NCBI GenBank assembly: GCA_000257205.1 | Contig: AEZC01000032.1 | Location: forward strand, 1 to 57,484 | DNA: 57,484 nucleotides | Reading direction: 5' to 3' | Source of the DNA: Vibrio ordalii ATCC 33509 | GTDB taxonomy: Bacteria > Pseudomonadota > Gammaproteobacteria > Enterobacterales > Vibrionaceae | Part shown: positions 1 to 10,851 of the stretch, piece by piece | Layout: each line of letters opens with the position of its first letter | Numbering within the stretch: the first letter of the stretch is position 1 | The notes under the pieces: model-generated | What the model saw: the letters and a program-made list of their open reading frames with translations, nothing else | Told to the model about the DNA's origin: nothing | Databases searched by the model: none | Made by a program: the position numbers and the translations under genes

Positions 1-6
1 GTGGGA

Positions 7-723
7 TCATGGGGCGCATACTTTCTTGGTACTTGTTGGCTCTGAAACAAACAAAGGGAATTTGCCTTCATCTAGATTCGCGCGAACCTTATCTATGATA
101 CTGACATCGTGATCGTCATTGAATGTGTGCTTCTTAATTATAGTTCCGGTGTCATAGAGATGAAGGCCTCCATGTACGAAAAAGACATTCTGATCTGATC
201 GATTTTCCCATGTAGTAAAACTAAACCCATCACCTGTACGGTAGCCCGTTGGTTCAATCTCAGTTTTATTGACTATCCAGTAAAGCAATAAGTCGTAGTT
301 GAGAGTGAAGATGTTTTTGAATTCTAGGATGAATGGTTTAGCTTTTTCGTATTGTGCTACTGAAACATGACTTGATCTTTCTGGATGAGTATCAGAAATT
401 GAATCAATTAATGAATTCTTTAGTTGCTCTTGGTCTGTGCTGATTTCATCAATTTTTACAGCATCAATACCATAAGTTTCGCAGATAGCTTCGGCAGCCT
501 CTAGAGCACGCATTACTTGCTCGAAATCGTATGTGTCGAATTTCGTGAAAATTTCCTTTATCTGTGCATCACGAACGCCAAAATCCGCTCCGTGAAGCAG
601 GTTTTTATAGTTGAAAATTGCATGATCCCATGCTTGTGAGAAGCCGTTACCCAGTAGGACAGACGGCTTTTTATTGTCAGGCACACGCTTATTCATCGCG
701 TCTTCAAAAGATTGTAGTGGCAT
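7..723 (-). CDS. DUF4917 family, SIR2-like fold protein, C-terminally short
   Basis: The 238-residue product resembles DUF4917 proteins. It has a glycine-rich motif LLGNGFS (residues 23-29), FTLNYD (139-144) and VHGGLH (183-188). These are the motif positions of SIR2-like NAD-binding proteins, with H184 in the place of the usual catalytic histidine. Family members are, from memory, about 330 residues, so roughly 90 C-terminal residues are missing: the frame ends in TGA six bases from the window edge, after the conserved FPLFVSE block. This could be a frameshift, a nonsense mutation or a natural short form, and the missing sequence lies outside the window. The function is unknown. It differs from its housekeeping neighbours and looks accessory. 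Confidence 0.6.
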   Translation of the reverse strand: MPLQSFEDAMNKRVPDNKKPSVLLGNGFSQAWDHAIFNYKNLLHGADFGVRDAQIKEIFTKFDTYDFEQVMRALEAAEAICETYGIDAVKIDEISTDQEQLKNSLIDSISDTHPERSSHVSVAQYEKAKPFILEFKNIFTLNYDLLLYWIVNKTEIEPTGYRTGDGFSFTTWENRSDQNVFFVHGGLHLYDTGTIIKKHTFNDDHDVSIIDKVRANLDEGKFPLFVSEPTSTKKVCAP

Positions 724-1238
724 AATCTAACTCTCCTTACGTGAATTGATATGCAACTATACCCTGTTGATTTCCGCTATTCTATATACCTAGTTCACAG
801 AACCAACCGATGGAGCGCGTCTTACATTTTACTTTTCTATTAGCCTAAGTATCGCAAAAACATGTACTGTGGCTTGTTCTTATATTGGCACTGACTTGGA
901 ATGGGGCAAAACTGTTTTAGCAAACCCCATCTATCATCATAAATGACATACTCCCAACGCTCACAAAACTAATTCCCTCCCCTTTAAGGGGGAGAAACAG
1001 AACCATTATGAGCTTCTACTTTAAAGCATTAAATGGCATAAAACTAAGTTGTATTAATTAACCGCACCCCCTCAACTGAGCCAACCCATCCAGTCTCCTG
1101 CCCTACCTGCACGCAATTCTTATTGAGGGAAATTGCGCCACTCTCTTTTTATTTGCATAACAAATGTGTTTGGTTAACCTATCAAACCTAACTATGATGC
1201 ATGGCGATTTTTCACAGCATAACGACAGAGAAACATTA
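724..1238. other. Intergenic stretch with two inverted repeats
   Basis: About 515 bp with no credible gene lie between the divergent DUF4917 gene and the hypothetical gene at 1239. Two inverted repeats are visible: ATGGGG at 901-906 pairs with CCCCAT at 925-930, and CTCCCC at 977-982 pairs with GGGGAG at 989-994. Neither is followed by a T-run, so neither is a standard terminator. A weak promoter-like pair (TTGCGC, 17 bp, CATAAC) lies around 1132-1160 ahead of the 1239 gene, too weak to call separately. Confidence 0.45.
977..994. repeat. CTCCCC-TTTAAG-GGGGAG palindromic element
   Basis: A near-perfect palindrome flanked by AATTCC on the left and AAAC on the right. Its C-rich arm, short centre and G-rich arm resemble small dispersed palindromic repeats found in intergenic DNA of Vibrio and related genomes. 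I cannot test whether it recurs elsewhere in this genome, so membership in a repeat family is inference. Confidence 0.3.
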
Positions 1239-1727
1239 ATGAACAAAAAGAGCATCACCGCTTTGGTAGGGATAGGCCTTTTATCGATAGGCTTACTTTA
1301 TCTATTTTGGGGACGTGAGTTTATCGCCCAAGACCGCTGTTTAGATGCGGGAGGTGCCTACCAGCAAGCAACGCAAAGTTGTGATCACAGCATGGATGAT
1401 ATTGCCTACGATGCCTTCGATGGCGTGATCTACCGTGGAGCGTTGGATGGCAAATCCGTCACCTTGGAGATCATTGGTCACGGAGATGGCTATCGGATGT
1501 CTGTTGATGGGCTGGTGACGCTTGGGGAACTCAATACAGAACGTGGCTTTGAGCAGGATGATAATGCATCACTATTTATCCTAAATTGGCGCAAGCCAGA
1601 AGTAGAGCAGATAAAATTTGTCAAGCTATCCAATGATCATCAGCGTTTAGTTTTGGTCGATGTTGGTGGAAGCCTCGATACTAGAGCGATACTTTCTGCA
1701 CCAGAAACCACCGCTACCCCGCGTTAA
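1239..1727 (+). CDS. Hypothetical protein with N-terminal membrane anchor
   Basis: A 162-residue protein starting MNKKSITAL. I chose the ATG at 1239 over the upstream in-frame ATG at 1164 because it begins directly with a short lysine-rich stretch and a hydrophobic segment (about residues 6-24), and because GACAGAG lies 8 bases upstream. The segment could be a signal anchor or an uncleaved signal peptide. Two cysteines (in DRCLD and QSCDH) sit just after it, and the remaining ~110 residues look like a soluble beta-rich domain. I do not recognise the family. It lies alone, convergent with carB, and its function is unknown. Confidence 0.6.
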   Translation: MNKKSITALVGIGLLSIGLLYLFWGREFIAQDRCLDAGGAYQQATQSCDHSMDDIAYDAFDGVIYRGALDGKSVTLEIIGHGDGYRMSVDGLVTLGELNTERGFEQDDNASLFILNWRKPEVEQIKFVKLSNDHQRLVLVDVGGSLDTRAILSAPETTATPR

Positions 1728-1760
1728 ACTCCCCCCTCAAATAACATAAAATAAGAAAAT

Positions 1761-1787
1761 AAAAAAAGCCCGCTTAATTCAGCGGGC
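1761..1787 (-). terminator. carAB terminator
   Basis: A stem GCCCGCT/AGCGGGC (1768-1774 and 1781-1787) with a 6-base loop is followed on the minus strand by a run of seven T. It lies about 50 bases past the carB stop codon. On the plus strand no T-run follows, so it should act mainly on carB transcripts. Confidence 0.85.
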
Positions 1788-1838
1788 AATGAGGTTGTCT
1801 GTAGGTCTTAGACCTACTGATTTATTATTTTTTAACGC

Positions 1839-4800
1839 TTATGCTAAGTGTGCTTTCACTTGCGCGTGTAACTCTTGCACTGACGTGACTGATGACTTCG
1901 CATCGGCCGTATGAGACATACAGGTTGCAAAAGCAGCATTCAGTGTTGTGGTGTAGTTGACTTTTTGTGCCAATGCACCACGACGAAGAACCTTAGAATC
2001 TTCAATCGCTTGACGCCCCTCGGCTGTATTAATGATGTAGGTGTATTCATTATTCTTAATACGGTCAAGAATATGAGGGCGACCTTCATGCACTTTATTC
2101 ACCAAACGTGGGTTAATACCGGCTTCACCTAAAATTACGGCGGTACCGTGAGTAGCATCAAGCTGATAACCTAATTTCACCAGTTTCGACGCTAAATCAA
2201 CCACACGCTGTTTATCACCTTCACGTACAGAGAGCAGAGCTCGGCCGCCTTCAGGATAAACATTACCGCAACCTAATTCCGCTTTTGCATAAGCTTCAGC
2301 AAACGTTGCACCCACGCCCATCACTTCACCCGTTGAACGCATTTCAGGGCCAAGCAGTGGGTCAACACCAGGGAATTTATTAAATGGCAGAACCACTTCT
2401 TTCACTGAGTAGTAAGGCGGGATGATCTCTTTAGTAAAGCCTTGTGACTCTAGAGACTGCCCTGCCATCACGCGCGCGGCAATTTTGGCAAGCGGTGCGC
2501 CCGTTGCTTTTGACACAAACGGTACAGTACGAGCGGCACGAGGGTTAACTTCAATCAGGTAAACTTGATTATCTTTAACCGCAAACTGCGTGTTCATCAA
2601 ACCGCGAACGCCCAATTCAAACGCCAGCTTCTCAACTTGTTCACGCATCACATCTTGGATTTCTTGGCTTAACGTGTAAGCCGGTAGAGAGCAAGCTGAG
2701 TCACCAGAGTGAACACCCGCTTGTTCGATGTGCTCCATGATGCCACCAATAACGACACGCTCACCATCACAAATCGCATCGATATCGACTTCAATTGCAT
2801 CATCAAGGAAACGATCAAGCAGTACTGGTGATTCGTTAGACACACTGACCGCTTCGTTAAAGTAACGACGCAGATCTTGTTCGTCATAGACGATTTCCAT
2901 CGCACGGCCACCAAGAACGTAAGACGGACGTACCACCAGCGGGAAGCCGATGTCTTTCGATTTTTCAATCGCCTGTTCCATCGTAGTCACTGTTGCGTTT
3001 TCTGGCTGCAGCAGACCTAAACGCTCAACCGCTTGCTGGAAACGCTCACGATCTTCGGCGCGGTCAATCGCATCTGGGCTAGTACCAATGATAGGCACTC
3101 CAGCGGCTTCAAGGGCACGAGCCAATTTCAGCGGTGTTTGACCACCGTATTGCACGATGACGCCTTTAGGTTTTTCAACCCGAACAATCGCCAATACATC
3201 TTCGAGTGTCACTGGTTCAAAATAGAGGCGATCGGAGGTGTCATAGTCTGTTGAAACCGTTTCAGGGTTACAGTTAACCATGATGGTTTCATAACCATCT
3301 TCGCGTAGCGCGAGTGAGGCATGAACACAACAGTAATCAAACTCGATACCTTGACCAATACGGTTTGGACCACCGCCGAGCACCATGATTTTGTCTCTAT
3401 CGGTCGGTTGTGCTTCACATTCGTCATCATAAGAGGAGTACATGTAAGCCGTATCAGACGAAAACTCCGCCGCGCAAGTATCGACACGCTTGTAAACCGG
3501 ATGAATATTATATTGGTCACGCATACGACGAATTTCACTTTCAGCCACGCCAAGCAGTGAAGAGAGACGCGCATCCGCAAAACCTTTGCGCTTCATCTTG
3601 CGTAGAACATCCGCATTTAAGCCAGCAAAACCGCCCGCTTTGACTTCTTGTTCCATTTTGACCAGTTCTTCGATTTGTACCAAGAACCAGCGATCAACGT
3701 TAGTCAGGTTGAAGACCCCATCCACAGACAAACCAGCGCGGAAAGCATCTGCGATATACCAAATACGCTCAGCACCCGCTTCTTTCAGCTCATGGCGAAT
3801 TTTAGTCAGTGCATCTGGTGCGTCTAAATCAACCATTTCGTCTAGGCCGTTTACGCCAATTTCAAGCCCACGCAGTGCTTTTTGCAGCGATTCTTGTTGG
3901 TTACGACCAATCGCCATCACTTCGCCCACCGACTTCATTTGCGTGGTTAAGCGATCGTTAGCACCGGCAAATTTTTCGAAGTTAAAGCGAGGGATTTTCG
4001 TCACAACATAATCAATAGTTGGTTCAAACGACGCTGGGGTTGCACCACCAGTAATGTCGTTCATTAACTCGTCAAGTGTGAAACCTACCGCCAATTTGGC
4101 CGCAACTTTGGCAATAGGGAAACCCGTCGCTTTCGATGCAAGAGCCGAAGAGCGAGAAACACGTGGGTTCATCTCGATGATCACCATGCGGCCATCTTTC
4201 GGGTTGATACCAAACTGTACGTTCGAACCACCCGTTTCTACACCGATTTCACGCAGTACGGCTAGCGATGCGTTACGCATGATCTGATATTCTTTGTCAG
4301 TTAGCGTTTGCGCAGGAGCTACCGTGATCGAGTCACCCGTGTGAATGCCCATTGGGTCAAAGTTTTCAATCGCACAGACTATGATGCAGTTGTCCGCTTT
4401 ATCGCGAACCACTTCCATTTCGTACTCTTTCCAACCGATGAGTGATTCATCAATCAACAGCTCGTTGGTTGGCGAAAGATCAAGGCCACGACGGCAGATC
4501 TCTTCAAACTCTTCTTTGTTGTAAGCGATACCGCCGCCGGTTCCACCCATGGTAAATGAAGGGCGAATAATGCAAGGGAAACCCACCATCTCTTGAACGC
4601 GGTAAGCTTCTTCCATCGTTTTTGCCGTATCAGCGCGAGGACAAGCTAAGCCGATTGACTTCATCGCTTTATCAAAGCGAGAACGATCTTCCGCTTTATC
4701 AATCGCATCAGCCGTTGCGCCAATCATCTCAACGCCAAACTCAGCCAGAACACCATGCTTTTCCAGCTCAAGTGCACAGTTCAATGCGGTTTGGCCACCC

Positions 4801-5069
4801 ATGGTCGGTAATACCGCATCTGGGCGCTCTTTTTCGATGATTTTACGCACAACTTCCCAATGGATAGGCTCAATATAAGTCGCATCGGCCATCTCTGGGT
4901 CAGTCATGATAGTGGCTGGGTTCGAGTTAACCAAAATCACTCGGTAACCCTCTTCACGCAGGGCTTTACATGCTTGAGCGCCAGAGTAGTCAAACTCACA
5001 AGCCTGACCGATTACAATCGGGCCAGCACCTAGAATTAGAATACTTTTAATGTCAGTACGTTTTGGCAT
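1839..5069 (-). CDS. carB: Carbamoyl-phosphate synthase large subunit
   Basis: The 1076-residue product matches the usual CarB length of about 1073. It makes carbamoyl phosphate from bicarbonate, ATP and ammonia passed from CarA, feeding pyrimidine and arginine synthesis in the cytoplasm. The protein is an internal duplication. Each half opens with a nucleotide-binding loop ([19 protein letters not shown] near residue 12; [18 protein letters not shown] near 564) and carries an ATP-grasp domain ([21 protein letters not shown]). The C-terminal ~140 residues form the MGS-like allosteric domain. It starts with ATG 16 bases after the carA stop and is co-transcribed with it. Many antisense ORFs overlap it and are shadows. 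Confidence 0.98.
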   Translation of the reverse strand: MPKRTDIKSILILGAGPIVIGQACEFDYSGAQACKALREEGYRVILVNSNPATIMTDPEMADATYIEPIHWEVVRKIIEKERPDAVLPTMGGQTALNCALELEKHGVLAEFGVEMIGATADAIDKAEDRSRFDKAMKSIGLACPRADTAKTMEEAYRVQEMVGFPCIIRPSFTMGGTGGGIAYNKEEFEEICRRGLDLSPTNELLIDESLIGWKEYEMEVVRDKADNCIIVCAIENFDPMGIHTGDSITVAPAQTLTDKEYQIMRNASLAVLREIGVETGGSNVQFGINPKDGRMVIIEMNPRVSRSSALASKATGFPIAKVAAKLAVGFTLDELMNDITGGATPASFEPTIDYVVTKIPRFNFEKFAGANDRLTTQMKSVGEVMAIGRNQQESLQKALRGLEIGVNGLDEMVDLDAPDALTKIRHELKEAGAERIWYIADAFRAGLSVDGVFNLTNVDRWFLVQIEELVKMEQEVKAGGFAGLNADVLRKMKRKGFADARLSSLLGVAESEIRRMRDQYNIHPVYKRVDTCAAEFSSDTAYMYSSYDDECEAQPTDRDKIMVLGGGPNRIGQGIEFDYCCVHASLALREDGYETIMVNCNPETVSTDYDTSDRLYFEPVTLEDVLAIVRVEKPKGVIVQYGGQTPLKLARALEAAGVPIIGTSPDAIDRAEDRERFQQAVERLGLLQPENATVTTMEQAIEKSKDIGFPLVVRPSYVLGGRAMEIVYDEQDLRRYFNEAVSVSNESPVLLDRFLDDAIEVDIDAICDGERVVIGGIMEHIEQAGVHSGDSACSLPAYTLSQEIQDVMREQVEKLAFELGVRGLMNTQFAVKDNQVYLIEVNPRAARTVPFVSKATGAPLAKIAARVMAGQSLESQGFTKEIIPPYYSVKEVVLPFNKFPGVDPLLGPEMRSTGEVMGVGATFAEAYAKAELGCGNVYPEGGRALLSVREGDKQRVVDLASKLVKLGYQLDATHGTAVILGEAGINPRLVNKVHEGRPHILDRIKNNEYTYIINTAEGRQAIEDSKVLRRGALAQKVNYTTTLNAAFATCMSHTADAKSSVTSVQELHAQVKAHLA

Positions 5070-5085
5070 TGTCTACTACTCCGAA

Positions 5086-6225
5086 TTACGCTGTGTGCTT
5101 TTTAATTAGTTCAATAAAATGGTCAAACAAAGGGGCGGCATCGTGCGGACCTGGACTCGCTTCAGGGTGTCCCTGAAAGCTAAAGGCTGGCTTATCGGTG
5201 CGGTGAATTCCTTGTAGTGAACCATCAAAGAGCGATTTGTGCGTTGCACGAAGTGTGACTGGCAGCGTTGCTTCATCAGCAGCAAAACCGTGGTTTTGTG
5301 CCGTAATCATCACCACATTACGATCCAAATCTTTCACTGGATGGTTCGCGCCGTGGTGGCCAAATTTCATTTTTACTGTTTTCGCACCAGATGCTAATGC
5401 CAAAATTTGATGTCCTAAACAGATGCCAAAAATAGGCAGTCCTTTCTCTAAGAACACTTTGGTTGCTTCAATCGCATAAGTACATGGTTCTGGGTCGCCA
5501 GGGCCATTTGATAAAAAGACACCATCAGGTTTCAGCGCTAGAACTTCTTCAGCCGAGGTTTGTGCTGGTACCACAGTTAGGCGGCATCCTCGGTCAACCA
5601 ACATACGGAGGATATTGCGCTTTGCACCGAAATCGTAGGCAACAACGTGATAGGGCAACTCGCTGTCATCTTTCGCTTCAGGAAGTCCACCTTCGAGCGT
5701 CCACGAACCTTGTTTCCATTGGTACGCTTCTTTTGTTGTAACTTCTTTCGCAAGATCCATTCCTTTTAAACCGGGGAACTCTTTGGCTTTTACCAGCGCC
5801 AATGCTTCATCTAAATGGTCACCTGCCATAATGCAGCCATTCTGAGCTCCTTTTTCACGCAAAATGCGCGTTAGCTTGCGCGTATCGATATCGGCAATGC
5901 CCACAATATTTTGTGATTTAAGGTAGTCAGAAAGGGAAAGTTGATTACGGAAGTTAGAAGCGATAAGAGGGAGATCGCGAATCACAAGGCCTTGTGCATG
6001 GATAGAAGAGGATTCTTCGTCTTCGGAATTGGTTCCGGTATTGCCTATGTGGGGGTAAGTAAGAGTAACGATTTGTTGAGAATAGGAAGGATCAGTGAGG
6101 ATTTCTTGGTACCCCGTCATCGAGGTATTAAAGACGACTTCACCAACGGATATTCCATCAGCGCCAATGGATACACCGTGGAACACCGTCCCATCTTCTA
6201 GGACTAACAGTGCTGACTTACTCAA
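5086..6225 (-). CDS. carA: Carbamoyl-phosphate synthase small subunit (glutaminase)
   Basis: The 379-residue product hydrolyses glutamine and channels ammonia to CarB. The class I glutamine amidotransferase triad is intact: C269 in GICLGHQ, with H353 and E355 in QGHPEA, at the same numbers as in E. coli. The start is a TTG (6223-6225), supported by GGAGG five bases upstream and by the conserved N-terminus [12 protein letters not shown]; no in-frame ATG fits. It is first in the carAB operon. A consensus-like promoter lies ~100 bases upstream and an ArgR-like box lies close to the ribosome binding site. Confidence 0.98.
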   Translation of the reverse strand: MSKSALLVLEDGTVFHGVSIGADGISVGEVVFNTSMTGYQEILTDPSYSQQIVTLTYPHIGNTGTNSEDEESSSIHAQGLVIRDLPLIASNFRNQLSLSDYLKSQNIVGIADIDTRKLTRILREKGAQNGCIMAGDHLDEALALVKAKEFPGLKGMDLAKEVTTKEAYQWKQGSWTLEGGLPEAKDDSELPYHVVAYDFGAKRNILRMLVDRGCRLTVVPAQTSAEEVLALKPDGVFLSNGPGDPEPCTYAIEATKVFLEKGLPIFGICLGHQILALASGAKTVKMKFGHHGANHPVKDLDRNVVMITAQNHGFAADEATLPVTLRATHKSLFDGSLQGIHRTDKPAFSFQGHPEASPGPHDAAPLFDHFIELIKKHTA

Positions 6226-6235
6226 GACAACCTCC

Positions 6236-6249
6236 AGAATAAAAATGCA
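6236..6249 (-). promoter_or_regulatory. Possible ArgR (ARG) box upstream of carA
   Basis: The minus strand reads TGCATTTTTATTCT, close to the ARG box palindrome TGAAT-AT-rich-ATTCA. The following A/T-rich bases (about 6250-6270) could hold a weaker second box. It lies 11 bases upstream of the carA start, downstream of the main promoter. Arginine control of carAB by ArgR is established in enteric bacteria; the role of this site is inference. Confidence 0.35.
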
Positions 6250-6330
6250 AAAAATATAAATTAAACTGCAAATTCGTCTTCCTTAAGGCTACAAAATAGC
6301 GCCATAGGGGGATTTAGACAAATTGGCGGT

Positions 6331-6359
6331 ATTCTAATGACCACCATGATTACTGTCAA
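6331..6359 (-). promoter_or_regulatory. carAB promoter
   Basis: On the minus strand a perfect -35 TTGACA (6354-6359) is followed by a 17-base spacer and TAGAAT as -10 (6331-6336). Transcription would start near 6324, giving a leader of about 100 nt before the carA TTG codon. No leader terminator is obvious; only a short CCTTAAGG palindrome is present. Confidence 0.8.
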
Positions 6360-6707
6360 CATTTCATAATAAATTAAAGCAACATTTAGAGCATTAGAGA
6401 TTAAAAGCGAATCTAAGGCAGCAAAAAGATATGTTTATTGATTAAAAAGAGGAGAATGGAGGAATTATCATGAGCAAAGTGAGATCCCTTGATTCATTTT
6501 AGGCAATAAACGGCAAACAAAATCACGCAAACGTTAATCAAGCAGAGAACAAGATGAATTTTAGGCATCTAAAACAAAAATGGAGGACCAACCCACCAAA
6601 AGATAACAAAAGTAAGCCGATAAATTGAAAATAATGAGAGATAATTAAATCAGAAAAAAGAGAGGCAACAAGGATGCGCCAGTAAATACTGACGCATAAT
6701 TATGTAA
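6360..6707. other. carA-dapB intergenic stretch, purine-rich
   Basis: About 350 bp upstream of the carA promoter and downstream of dapB without a normal-sized gene. It is A-rich on the plus strand. It contains the micro-ORF at 6470-6502 and, near its right end, an inverted repeat (TGCG-CAGTA/TACTG-CGCA, about 6674-6695) just past the dapB stop. That hairpin lacks a T-run on the minus strand, so I do not call it a clear terminator. Confidence 0.5.
6470..6502 (+). CDS. Possible 10-residue micro-ORF divergent from carA
   Basis: ATG at 6470 reads MSKVRSLDSF and stops at TAG. Seven bases upstream is a strong GGAGG, and a second GGAG lies further upstream in front of an even shorter overlapping frame (ATG at 6456, stop overlapping the 6470 ATG). 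The ribosome-binding quality is better than for many real genes here, but the product is tiny. It may be a leader peptide, a remnant of a lost gene, or chance in purine-rich DNA. No recognisable function. Confidence 0.25.
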   Translation: MSKVRSLDSF

Positions 6708-7547
<840 letters not shown>

Positions 7548-7621
7548 TTAAGCTTGCATCGTTTCTCTTCATTCAAGGTGTTTCTGTAAACTATCAATAT
7601 TTGCTTGTGGTGGCTAGCGAC

Positions 7622-8020
7622 TTAGGCAAACTCTTTCATGACGCGCTCAACGATAGGCGTATTGGCTTCAGGAAATGAATAGTTTGCCAACTCAGAAACC
7701 GCTACCCATTCTCCTTGCTGCCCTTCTTTACCATACGGCTGATGATCAAATTGTGTCACGCAAATAAAATCAAAAGTTAAGGACTTGTCTGAATAGTCAA
7801 ACTCAAGGTATTGGTAAGGAGATTGCTCAGTAATATGAATACCAATCTCTTCATCGAGCTCGCGGCAAATGGCTTGTTCAATCGTTTCGCCCGCTTCAAC
7901 TTTGCCGCCAGGGAACTCCCAAAAACCGCCTTTGTGAAGATGATCTGGTCGTTTGGTAATGTAAATTTCTGATTTATCGCTATTAAAAATAATAGCCGCA
8001 ACAATATGAACGCGTTTCAT
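7622..8020 (-). CDS. mutT: 8-oxo-dGTP diphosphatase
   Basis: The 132-residue Nudix hydrolase clears 8-oxo-dGTP from the nucleotide pool and so prevents A:T to C:G transversions. The Nudix box is complete (G39, E45, R53-E54, E57-E58, G60 in GGKVEAGE...RELDEEIGI). The start MKRVHIVAAI is preceded by GGAG at five bases; an upstream in-frame start at 8047 would add nine unconserved residues. It lies downstream of secA as in E. coli, but a terminator separates them, so it depends on read-through or its own promoter. Confidence 0.95.
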   Translation of the reverse strand: MKRVHIVAAIIFNSDKSEIYITKRPDHLHKGGFWEFPGGKVEAGETIEQAICRELDEEIGIHITEQSPYQYLEFDYSDKSLTFDFICVTQFDHQPYGKEGQQGEWVAVSELANYSFPEANTPIVERVMKEFA

Positions 8021-8080
8021 AAAGACTCCGATTCGGCGACTTCCCAACCTAGAAAATAAAGATGAGAAATATTGAGTTAA

Positions 8081-8105
8081 AAAAAGAGTCGCCTAAGCGA
8101 CTCTT
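8081..8105 (-). terminator. secA terminator
   Basis: A nine-base stem AAGAGTCGC/GCGACTCTT (8084-8092, 8097-8105) with a four-base loop, followed by T's on the minus strand. It lies just past the secA stop and before mutT. Confidence 0.85.
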
Positions 8106-8112
8106 GGGGTGA

Positions 8113-10851
8113 TCATTCAAGGGATAAGTTGATCTGTCCGTGGCACTGTTTGTACTTTTTACCGCTACCACAAGGGCAAGGCTCATTACGACCGACTTTA
8201 CGCTCTTCACGAACCATAGGCTGGTGTCCTTGATCTTCAGAAGCTTCATCTGCAACCGAACTGTCGGCACTTTGGTGCTGGAACTGTTGGCGACGCGCGG
8301 CTTCTTCCGCCTGCGCTTGACGCTGTGCTTCCATACGTTCAACTTCTTCTTGCTGTTGTACGCGTACCTTAGACAAGATGGTAATTACATCAGTTTTCAA
8401 AGAATCCAGTAGCTCTTCAAACAGCTCAAACGACTCACGCTTGTACTCTTGTTTTGGGTTTTTCTGCGCGTAGCCACGTAGGTGAATACCTTGGCGCAAG
8501 TGATCCATCGCCGCTAGATGCTCTTTCCACAAGGTATCCAGAGTTTGTAGCATGACTGATTTTTCAAAGTTACGCAGAACCGAAGCCCCGACCGTTTCCT
8601 CTTTTTCACGATATACGCTAACCGCTTGTTCAAGAATACGTTCGCGCAGCGCTTCTTCGTACAATTTATCATCAGCATCTAACCATTGCTGTAATGGCAG
8701 CTCTAAATCAAAATCGTTTTTCAAACGATTTTCCAACCCTTTAACATCCCACATATCTTCGAGCGATTGTGGCGGAATGTATTCATCAATAACGGAAGTC
8801 AAAACATCTTGACGATTCTGCTCAATCATTTCGCTGATATCGTCTGCTTCCATGAGCTCATCACGCAGCTCATAAACTACTTTACGTTGATCGTTAGCCA
8901 CATCATCGTATTCAAGAAGCTGTTTACGAATATCAAAGTTACGTCCTTCGACTTTACGTTGCGCTTTTTCGATCGAGCGAGAAAGCATCTTACTTTCGAT
9001 CGCTTCACCTTCATCCATACCACTTTGGATAAGGCTTGCCATACGATCTGAGGTAAAGATACGCAGCAGTGAATCTTCCATCGATAGATAGAAACGTGAA
9101 GAACCCGCATCCCCTTGACGACCAGAACGACCCCGTAACTGGTTATCGATACGACGAGATTCGTGGCGTTCAGTACCAATAATGTGCAGACCACCAGCGG
9201 CTAACACTTGGTTATGAACCTCTTTCCACTTCGCTTTGATCTCATCGATCTGCTCTTGTGTTGGATTCTCTAGCTGCTCAATTTGTGCCTGCCAGCTACC
9301 GCCCAATACGATATCTGTACCACGACCTGCCATGTTAGTCGCAATCGTAACGGCCCCTGGAGTACCAGCTTGCGCTACAATTTCAGCTTCTTTTTCATGG
9401 AATTTCGCGTTAAGTACGTTATGTTTCACTTTAGCTTCTTTTAACGCATTAGAAAGCAATTCAGATTTCTCAATCGAAACCGTACCAACTAGCGTGGGCT
9501 GCCCTTTCGCAACACGCGCTTTGATATCTTCAATGATCGCTGCAAATTTTTCAGCTTCAGTGCGATACACCACATCTGGCATATCGTTACGAACCATAGG
9601 TCTATTGGTTGGAACTACCACGGTTTCCAAACCATAAATCGATTGGAATTCAAACGCCTCAGTATCGGCAGTGCCCGTCATACCAGAAAGTTTTTCGTAT
9701 AAACGGAAATAGTTTTGGAAGGTGATCGACGCAAGAGTCTGGTTCTCGTTTTGGATTTTAACACCTTCTTTCGCCTCGACAGCTTGGTGTAAACCTTCAG
9801 ACCAACGGCGACCAGGCATGGTACGGCCAGTGTGCTCATCAACGATGACCACTTCACTCTCTTCTGTCACGATGTAATCGACATTTTTCTCAAATAGCAC
9901 GTGCGCACGCAATGCGGCATTGACATGGTGTAGCAAACTAATGTTGGCTGGTGAATAAAGAGTATCGCCCTCTTCCATCAAACCATTTTTCACCATCAAC
10001 TCTTCAACAAATTCTTGGCCCGTTTCAGTAAAATGAACTTGTTTTGATTTTTCATCAACCGTGTAGTGACCATCACCACGATACTCTTCAGAGTCTTCTT
10101 TATCTTGCTTTTGCAGAAGTGGAATGAGGGTATTAATGCGGATGTACAACTCAGAACTATCTTCGGCAGGGCCTGAGATGATCAGTGGCGTTCGCGCCTC
10201 ATCAATAAGAATTGAGTCCACTTCATCGACTACGGCAAAGAAACGTTCACGCTGTACTCGATCTTCTTTACGGAAAGCCATGTTGTCGCGTAAGTAATCA
10301 AAACCAAACTCGTTATTGGTCCCGTAAAGAATGTCCGCTTGATAAGAAAGTTTTTTCTCTTGTGGTGGCATATTCGGTACGTTAATGCCGACCGTCATGC
10401 CTAAAAATTCAAATAGTGGGCGGTTTGTTTCTGCGTCACGCTTAGCAAGATAATCGTTGACAGTAACAATGTGCACGCCTTTGCCAGGCAAGGCGTTGAG
10501 ATACGCAGGCAAAGTTGCGGTTAACGTTTTACCTTCACCAGTGCGCATTTCTGCGATTTGACCCGCGTTGAGAACCATACCGCCGATCAACTGTACGTCG
10601 AAGTGACGCATACCATATACGCGCTTGGATGCTTCACGCACGGTGGCAAATGCTTCAGGAAGTAATTGGTCTAAGGTTTCACCTTGCTCTAAACGTTGAC
10701 GAAACTCAACCGTTTTGGCTTTTAGTTCTTCATCCGTGAGTGCTTCAAAAGTAGGCTCGTAGTTGTTGATCTCTTTGACAATTTTTTTAAGGCGGCGCAG
10801 CGTTCTGTCATTGCGACTGCCAATAACCTTTGTCAGTAGCTTAGTTATCAT
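8113..10851 (-). CDS. secA: Preprotein translocase ATPase SecA
   Basis: The 912-residue motor drives unfolded preproteins through SecYEG using ATP. Walker A is TGEGKT (residues 104-109). The [19 protein letters not shown] segment, the cross-linking domain, helicase motif 2 ([19 protein letters not shown]) and the helical scaffold are in order. The tail carries the zinc site that binds SecB and ribosomes (C892, C894, C903, H904). The length matches the family. It is transcribed alone, divergent from dciA. No secM-like or vemP-like gene is present upstream; instead the leader has a hairpin near the start codon. Confidence 0.98.
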   Translation of the reverse strand: MITKLLTKVIGSRNDRTLRRLKKIVKEINNYEPTFEALTDEELKAKTVEFRQRLEQGETLDQLLPEAFATVREASKRVYGMRHFDVQLIGGMVLNAGQIAEMRTGEGKTLTATLPAYLNALPGKGVHIVTVNDYLAKRDAETNRPLFEFLGMTVGINVPNMPPQEKKLSYQADILYGTNNEFGFDYLRDNMAFRKEDRVQRERFFAVVDEVDSILIDEARTPLIISGPAEDSSELYIRINTLIPLLQKQDKEDSEEYRGDGHYTVDEKSKQVHFTETGQEFVEELMVKNGLMEEGDTLYSPANISLLHHVNAALRAHVLFEKNVDYIVTEESEVVIVDEHTGRTMPGRRWSEGLHQAVEAKEGVKIQNENQTLASITFQNYFRLYEKLSGMTGTADTEAFEFQSIYGLETVVVPTNRPMVRNDMPDVVYRTEAEKFAAIIEDIKARVAKGQPTLVGTVSIEKSELLSNALKEAKVKHNVLNAKFHEKEAEIVAQAGTPGAVTIATNMAGRGTDIVLGGSWQAQIEQLENPTQEQIDEIKAKWKEVHNQVLAAGGLHIIGTERHESRRIDNQLRGRSGRQGDAGSSRFYLSMEDSLLRIFTSDRMASLIQSGMDEGEAIESKMLSRSIEKAQRKVEGRNFDIRKQLLEYDDVANDQRKVVYELRDELMEADDISEMIEQNRQDVLTSVIDEYIPPQSLEDMWDVKGLENRLKNDFDLELPLQQWLDADDKLYEEALRERILEQAVSVYREKEETVGASVLRNFEKSVMLQTLDTLWKEHLAAMDHLRQGIHLRGYAQKNPKQEYKRESFELFEELLDSLKTDVITILSKVRVQQQEEVERMEAQRQAQAEEAARRQQFQHQSADSSVADEASEDQGHQPMVREERKVGRNEPCPCGSGKKYKQCHGQINLSLE

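Noticed and set aside
7..60. Specific frameshift position in the DUF4917 gene
   Set aside because: The missing C-terminal sequence lies beyond the window, and neither alternative frame in the last bases gives a clear family match, so the cause cannot be decided.
3586..4011. 141-residue open frame antisense to carB
   Set aside because: Fully inside carB, no recognisable domain, composition typical of antisense frames.
6674..6695. Inverted repeat after dapB considered as a terminator
   Set aside because: No T-run follows it on the minus strand, so it is mentioned only as a hairpin.
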